Positions 30,411 to 35,571 of a stretch of DNA of 35,571 nucleotides are shown here, in pieces (positions within the stretch are counted from its first letter, which is position 1; each line of letters begins with the position of its first letter). The position numbers were made by a program, and so were the translations under genes. This DNA is from Schoenoplectus triqueter (taxonomy: Eukaryota > Streptophyta > Magnoliopsida > Poales > Cyperaceae). A model generated the notes under the pieces. That model was not told where the DNA came from, searched no databases, and saw nothing but the letters and a program-made list of their open reading frames with translations. The stretch is taken from NCBI GenBank assembly GCA_964058805.1, contig CAXKVV010000207.1, positions 1 through 35,571 of the forward strand, in the 5' to 3' direction.

Positions 30411-30523
30411 TACGGTGCAGCATGGCTCGAGATTTGTGCTCCATCCTCAGATCAACGAAAAGAACCCACTGGAAAATCATACGGTGCGGCACGTTTTGAG
30501 ATATGTGGCACTTCATCAAGATC
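30411..30523. repeat. Degenerate direct repeat in the MATE 3' region, period 69 bp
   Basis: TACGGTGCAGCATGGCTCGA at 30411 and TACGGTGCGGCACGTTTTGA at 30480 head two units of about 43 bases with roughly three quarters identity, ending CAGATC/AAGATC. Its origin is unknown; a partial open frame across it resembles nothing known. Confidence 0.5.
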
Positions 30524-31018
30524 TGTAAAGTCCTAAAGCCATCAACAGCTCATAAACTGCAGTACATACATCATCATTCACCAAAGAGGATCATAGCCCT
30601 ACGTTGCACATAAAAGGCGACGGAGGATAAGGACCCATAATCTTTATCAATGCCACATCAGCACGAGGCGAATGCAAAATGAATTACCTCATACCAATTG
30701 TTATCATGAGTCAAAACATGTGGCATATTGTATGCAGTACTTATCCATTCGGTTGCACCAAAATGCGAAAAAGATGAATTCCAAACTCTTCTATAAATTC
30801 ATCTATCCGTATAATATGCAACAATGAGTATCATATGTGGCAGAGGATTAGGCCTGCGAGAAGTCTAACTGAAGGGTGTCTTCACTGTCTGGTGCATGCT
30901 AAGCTTTGACAATACTTAATTTATTTCTTTTAATAACATTTTTAAAGGGAGTGGGGCTAACAATTTTGTTTACCATTGATCCTATTTTTGTAATTTATTG
31001 TATGTTCCTCATATTTGT

Positions 31019-31024
31019 AATAAA
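31019..31024 (+). terminator. Candidate poly(A) signal AATAAA
   Basis: AATAAA, 760 bases after the MATE stop and preceded by TTTTTGTAATTTATTGTATG, which is like a plant far-upstream element. It is the first perfect AATAAA I see downstream, but plant signals are degenerate and a nearer site may be used. Confidence 0.3.
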
Positions 31025-31472
31025 GAAAGAAATTAAACGAGACGGATATAATATATACAAATCAGCTTAAAAATGTCCTTTCAGCGATATTTTTTATTTT
31101 CCTCTGTTTCTATTATTTGACAATGGAGGTTTTATTTAGCATGTCCTTGCTGGAGTACTCTTGAAGACTTGAAGCCGATTGCATTTTTTTATTAATCATA
31201 CAAGTCGGCAGCCGACATGTAACAGAACACAACTTTATTTCATAATTAATTCAAACTTTGCGAATAATGGCCGCCGTTCTCAACGTTTGGACTTTTGGAG
31301 TCGCAAAAAAGAATTCTCTTGCATTCGGGCGCCCTTCTTTTGAGACTTCCCCCATTTGGTATCTGATTACTCTCAATGGTTTGTTACGAATTTCAAAACC
31401 ATTTGGTCACTTATCCTTTCTTTATTTATTAATCTGACGATATAGACGATATCCAATATAAATATTCGAAAA

Positions 31473-31920
31473 TAAGAGTGCAGTCGTTCGATTCAACCGG
31501 ATAAGGGTCGGATCGAATCATATTATTTTATTATTATTTTTTAATTTAATCTGAATCTGATCCGATTAAATTTGGATTAAAATTTTTTAATTTATATTCG
31601 ACCCAACGGATCACGGGTCGACCCGATCCGACTCATGTAAAATAATTAAATATTTATTAATTATTTTATATAATTTTAAGCAATAAAATATTGATTAATT
31701 TATAATTAATCTTAATTAGTGTATGATTGATGTATATTTAAGTTTTAATTAATACTAAATCATAAAATTACTTCAAAAATTATACTTAATCGGATCGATT
31801 CGGGTCAAAAAATTAAACTAATATCCGATCCGATTTAGGTCAAAAAATTTAAACTCATATCCAATCATTTATGTTCGGATCATGTCGGATCGAATCGGAT
31901 AAAAAATTAACACCTCTAAC
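31473..31920. mobile_element. Possible hAT-type non-autonomous element (MITE remnant)
   Basis: The left end TAAGAGTGCAGTCG and the right end AATTAACACCTCTAA (complement TTAGAGGTGTTAATT) resemble the 'TAGRGGTG' termini of plant hAT-like MITEs. Between them lie many copies of CGGATC, GATCCG and CGGGTC in both orientations, typical subterminal repeats. The terminal repeats are imperfect and I see no target duplication, so limits and class are tentative. Confidence 0.35.
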
Positions 31921-32212
31921 CAGGATGCAATCGGCTCTATCGGCTGACATAAGAGACTACGACATTATCCAATAATAGGTACAAACTTTTTAAATCAGAC
32001 AAATTTTAATAATCTGGACTCTGCTTTTAACTGTAGGTCTCACTTGTATACACATAAAAAAAATGACATTATTGTGCCACAGAATTGAAAAGGTATAGTG
32101 TGTGATTCCAATTGAACAGTATGAATTTAGTATCTATTGCTTTAATGGATTACAACATTTTTGTCTACCTTGTATTATGATTTTCTCTTTTTGTTTAAAA
32201 ACTTATTGGTAC

Positions 32213-32285
32213 ATAAATGGCGTGCTTTTAAACTGCTCATACATTTAGCTCATACCTCTACGATAAATGGTGTGCTTTTAAATTA
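32213..32285. repeat. Two-copy direct repeat, period 50 bp
   Basis: ATAAATGGCGTGCTTTTAAA at 32214 and ATAAATGGTGTGCTTTTAAA at 32264, in otherwise AT-rich intergenic DNA. Confidence 0.65.
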
Positions 32286-32695
32286 TGAATAGCACTTGCA
32301 CAGACAAAAAAGAACTATAAGACCGTAGTATGTTATATTATTTTATCTTGTCTTATCATATTATATTAAAATTGAGCTAAAAATGAAGACTCAAATAATT
32401 TAGAAAAAATATTGACTAAAATTTCCTCTACTTTTCTAGACGGTTAATTTTCTATTTTTTTTCTCTTCTCCATTTTTTTAATTTTTAAATAGACATACCT
32501 AACGAGTTGATATATAGATAATATCTTCCATATTTAAAAGTAATAAATATCATGAAATTTATTTCACGTCCATTAATATAACTTTTTATTTTTTAATCCT
32601 TCTAAAAATGAGAAAATAAAACATAAGTGATCTGTGATGCTCAAAATATATAGTATATCGAGGACCACTAAGTCTTTTAGTCTAACGTAAGTGTG

Positions 32696-32830
32696 TGCAG
32701 GGGCAGACTCAAATGCTTTCAGGGGGTACGTGTCTTCCTCTGGATTTTGAAAAATATTATTTTTTGGTAATTTGTCTTCTCCTGAAATTTTTTTTTGCCC
32801 TCTGGATTGTCTGATTATTTATATTGAGAA
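32696..32830. mobile_element. Possible hAT (Tip100-like) terminus remnant
   Basis: TGCAGGGGCAGACTCAAATG followed by a run of G and TTTTGAAAAATATTATTTTTT resembles the 'CAGGGGCGGACCCAGG...GGGGG' ends common in plant hAT elements. No partner terminus is recognised downstream, so it may be a fragment. Confidence 0.3.
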
Positions 32831-33344
32831 AAATATTTAATATCGTGTATAATGAAATAATTATGTAAGGATATCAAAATATAAAGTTCCGTAGATGAAA
32901 ACTTTCTTCATCAACTTGACTATCTATTAATTTGAGCTTAATTTTATTGTTATTTTAATACATAAAATATTATTATTTTAATAATTTTTTTATTAGTTAA
33001 GTATATATATTAAATTATTAATTTTTTTATTTAGTATCCGATTAGTTAATGAGTTTGAACCCGATAAGCTATTATAATCCGATAATTGTCCTCTTGTGAT
33101 CAAAATCCTTAATCCGCCTGTCTAAGTTAAGTTGTGAATATATTTCTCTTAGATTTTTGTGTTTGTATTTATAGTCTCGTCTAGAGACCAATAATGATAT
33201 GTTGAGACAAAAGTCCAATCGAGCGGTTAGTCTTTTATACTTGTCTCCTCCGATCATCCAACGTTAGGCTCTATCAATGAAAGTCCGTACATGAGATCAG
33301 ATACATTTGCTATACATAAAAAAGTATGATGGCAAATATTATTC

Positions 33345-33445
33345 TTTATATATAATATTAATACTTTTATAAATAATACAATTCTTTTATTTTTAGGAGG
33401 TCTTATATAAATAAATTGTATTATTATTAAGAGATATACTAATGT
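33345..33445. repeat. Small imperfect fold-back in intergenic DNA
   Basis: AATAATACAATT near 33373 faces AATTGTATTATTATTAAG near 33413. The sequences further out (ATATTAATAC and GATATACTAAT) are also loosely complementary, giving a hairpin of about 100 bases. It may be a decayed small MITE. Confidence 0.3.
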
Positions 33446-33689
33446 GTTTTATAAAGAACAACACGCTCCATTATTTTCGGTCATATCTCATTTTTTATAA
33501 TTTAAACAGATGATTAAAAAAGTTAAATATAATCATTATATTGAAATCTCTTTAATGGTATAATAGCTGTATATGAATTGTTTGTCGACCAAAAATCAGA
33601 CTGCATATTATTTGATGGGTGCTCATTATGTTTTAGATTAAATGATCCAGATTTAATCACCGTGAATCTTCTAGAATAATGATCGACAG

Positions 33690-34275
33690 TGGCGAATGCA
33701 ACCCCTGTTCAGGCAAACAGAGACTAACAGAGTCTTCTCTTTGACATTACTCTTGGACCACACGTGGCTATAACCGGTCACGCGTAAAGACCGAGTCACA
33801 GGTAGAAGTCAATCCAGTCGCCTTAGCCCATCCCGCCCGCCGTAGTGATGTGCCGCAACCATTCAATTCAATTCATCCATGTCAAATTAACTTAACTCAT
33901 CTTTATTTGTTTTGTATGTTTTCGCGGTTGGACCTTTTTGCTAGCTGGGTTCTCAGAGGATCCAAGTACTAGCGTCTAGCGTCGCCACTCGGCACTTTTA
34001 GCTGCTGGGCGTCGTTGCTTTTGACTCGGTAAGTAGTCGGCTAAGTCGGTGAAAAATACAATGAACGAAAGGCACTCGCTTTTGGCGCGTCTGACCCCGT
34101 CAACGACTCCCGGTCAGAATTTTCACTGGACCGCGTTTATAGCGGCTCGGTGGGATCACATCACGCACATATTACCGTAGAATTCACATTGGAGTCCCTT
34201 CGGATGGATGTCCCGACACCGTGTGAGAAGAAGTTTCCTCGGCACCATCTCACGAACCTATATTCTAGGATAGGT
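33690..34275. other. GC-richer island without a recognisable gene; G-box/ABRE at 33761
   Basis: This stretch stands out from AT-rich surroundings. It contains CACGTGGC at 33761-33768, a G-box/ABRE core. It also has a run of CG-bearing sequence (33960-34260) with no long frame. On the minus strand AGTGGCGACGCTAG recalls leader sequence of Tat-type gypsy elements, so this may be an old LTR or leader fragment. Alternatively, it may be the promoter of a gene outside the window. I cannot decide. Confidence 0.3.
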
Positions 34276-34719
34276 TAGCTCTATAAACTTTTAATCAAAT
34301 ACCTCATATTATTTTTATCTTTTTACTTAAAAAATAATATGATATATCTAAGATGTAATTTAAATGCTTAAGCAGTATAATTCATTATATTATTTTTAAT
34401 GAATTATTAAGTAGCTAATTATATCTTATCATTAAATATATTTTTAGCATTTTAAAAATATATATTCATGTGCAAAATTTTCCTAACAGAAATTATTTTA
34501 CAGAAATATTTTATTTAAAATATTTATATATTTATATATGTTATATTTTTTCAGGGAAATCCGATATACAGCCTTAATTTACAGAATTTCAAATTTATGA
34601 AATGCACAATGAATGGTTGTTCAAATATATAAGAAATTATCTTCTTATATAAGGTACGAGACCATTTAATTGTAAATATTTATTATACATTTTCATTTTA
34701 GTTTCCTACCTATGACCTC

Positions 34720-35571
34720 CGACTAGGGGTGTAGAATAATAAAATATCCAATTTTATCCGCGATCAGATACGAAAATTAATAATTTTTTTCGATATGTAT
34801 CAATATCTGAAGATATCTTTATATGTATCTATATCTAAAATAATTTAATGGATAAGAATATGATTTGATCACTACTTATCCGTATCTTACCATTTAAGTA
34901 TTTAACTATTATCCATCAATATCTGACATAGGAAGGGATCACTTAGTAATGACTTACCTTAACAATATTGACAATGAGTGTTCAAATAAATATAAAAATT
35001 TCTTAAAAATAGGAAAAAAAATTATAGATATGATTTTTACTTATAGATTGATAGTGATTTAAATTTCATGTAATTTCATTATCGTTTGATAGTCCATCAA
35101 AGATCATTAAAATGTGATACAATTTAAAATGGTTCTAATTTAACGGTCTTTGATGAACTATCAAACGATAATAAAATTATATAAAATTTGAATCACCATC
35201 TATCTATAAGTAGAAGAACAAATCTATAATTTTTTTAATTTTTATTTTTTTTTATATTTTTTAAAGAGTCATTGTCAAGATTGCCAAAATAACCATAGTC
35301 AAGTGATCCCTTTCCCTTATATGAAGGTGTGTAATTCGATATTATCCGATTTTATCCAAATACATATCAAAATATCTCATTATATATATTTTTAATTATA
35401 ATTTCAGTGTACATTATAAATCTAATAAACTTTATATCTAATTTGTGCTAATATATCATATTTTTATACATTTAAATTATTAATAAAATGATAATTAATA
35501 TTTAAATTTCATAATCAATATTTATTTTTTATAATTAATGATTCTATAAAAATATGTAATTATTTTTCAAT
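34720..35571. other. AT-rich DNA around the MITE, possible interrupted older repeat
   Basis: On the left, ACTAGGGGTGTAGAATAATA with ATCCAATTTTATCC (34733-34770). On the right, GAAGGTGTGTAATTCGATAT with ATCCGATTTTATCC (35324-35358). The two are similar in the same orientation, which may be two copies of one repeat or parts of one element. No coding sequence is seen. Confidence 0.3.
34931..35316. mobile_element. Fold-back MITE with arms of about 170 bp
   Basis: The outer ends GGAAGGGATCACTT (34931-34944) and AAGTGATCCCTTTCC (35301-35315) are inverted repeats. The complementarity continues through both arms, including GACAATGA near 34970 against TCATTGTCAA near 35270. The innermost pair is near-perfect: ATTATCGTTTGATAGTCCAT (from 35079) against ATGAACTATCAAACGATAAT (35153-35172). 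Only about 40 bases of loop remain. The whole unit could fold into one long hairpin RNA. No transposase and no clear target duplication are seen; long arms would suit a Mutator-like or fold-back family. Confidence 0.7.

Larger units (their letters stand above)
30258..31472. other. MATE downstream and intergenic DNA, no further gene
   Basis: Apart from the direct repeat at 30411 and the AATAAA at 31019, no feature is recognisable. The short frames here lack codon structure or family resemblance. Confidence 0.5.

Noticed and set aside
33072..33257. 61-codon minus-strand frame in intergenic DNA
   Set aside because: Lys/Arg-rich low-quality translation of AT-rich DNA with no family match and no promoter context.
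1..35571. CRISPR array or bacterial-type operon
   Set aside because: No evenly spaced identical repeats with unique spacers. Repeats are LTRs, minisatellites and leader duplications of a plant genome.

Overview
The window reads as nuclear DNA of a flowering plant, probably a eudicot. The evidence is an intronless plant-type MATE transporter gene, plant LTR retrotransposons primed by initiator tRNA-Met, AT-rich intergenic DNA and small fold-back elements. I cannot name the species.

The left 25.9 kb is a three-layer nest of retrotransposons. (1) The oldest layer is a decayed minus-strand Ty3/gypsy gag, seen at 1-476 and continuing at 25349 to about 25842. (2) It was split by a plus-strand Ty3/gypsy chromovirus of the Tekay/Del type, 477-25348. 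This element has very long LTRs (477-5505 and 20332-25348, about 5.0 kb each), a tRNA-iMet primer site (5514), a gag start (5843), a full pol with C-terminal chromodomain (to 20288) and a G-rich polypurine tract (20319). It has one visible coding defect, an in-frame TAG in gag at 6209. (3) Its gag is split by a minus-strand Ty1/copia element, 6524-16176. This has 2109-bp LTRs, a perfect AGCAC target duplication, a leader full of repeats and a gag-pol with many stops and frameshifts that lacks most of RNase H.

The paired LTRs of both complete insertions are almost identical. I count 5 substitutions plus 4 indels in about 5 kb for the Tekay element, and 2 substitutions in 2.1 kb for the copia element. 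Both insertions are therefore recent. The copia coding region is far more damaged than its LTRs, so it was probably already defective when it jumped and was mobilised by proteins made elsewhere.

From 25.9 to 28.4 kb is AT-rich intergenic DNA. At 28683-30257 lies the only clear host gene, a 524-residue MATE efflux transporter of the DTX48/DTX49 (ABS3-type) group, with a TATA box, a W-box and a pyrimidine-rich leader without upstream ATGs. From 30.3 to 35.6 kb I see no protein gene. It holds a possible distal poly(A) signal, small direct repeats, hAT-like non-autonomous remnants, a GC-richer island near 33.7-34.3 kb and a clear fold-back MITE at 34931-35316.

The points most worth testing are: a strong 3' splice site 13 nt upstream of the Tekay gag ATG with candidate donors back in its LTR, which suggests a spliced gag-pol mRNA; a host-leader-like segment with a telo-box palindrome inside the LTR; a four-copy hairpin repeat in the copia leader; and the contrast between young copia LTRs and a ruined coding region.
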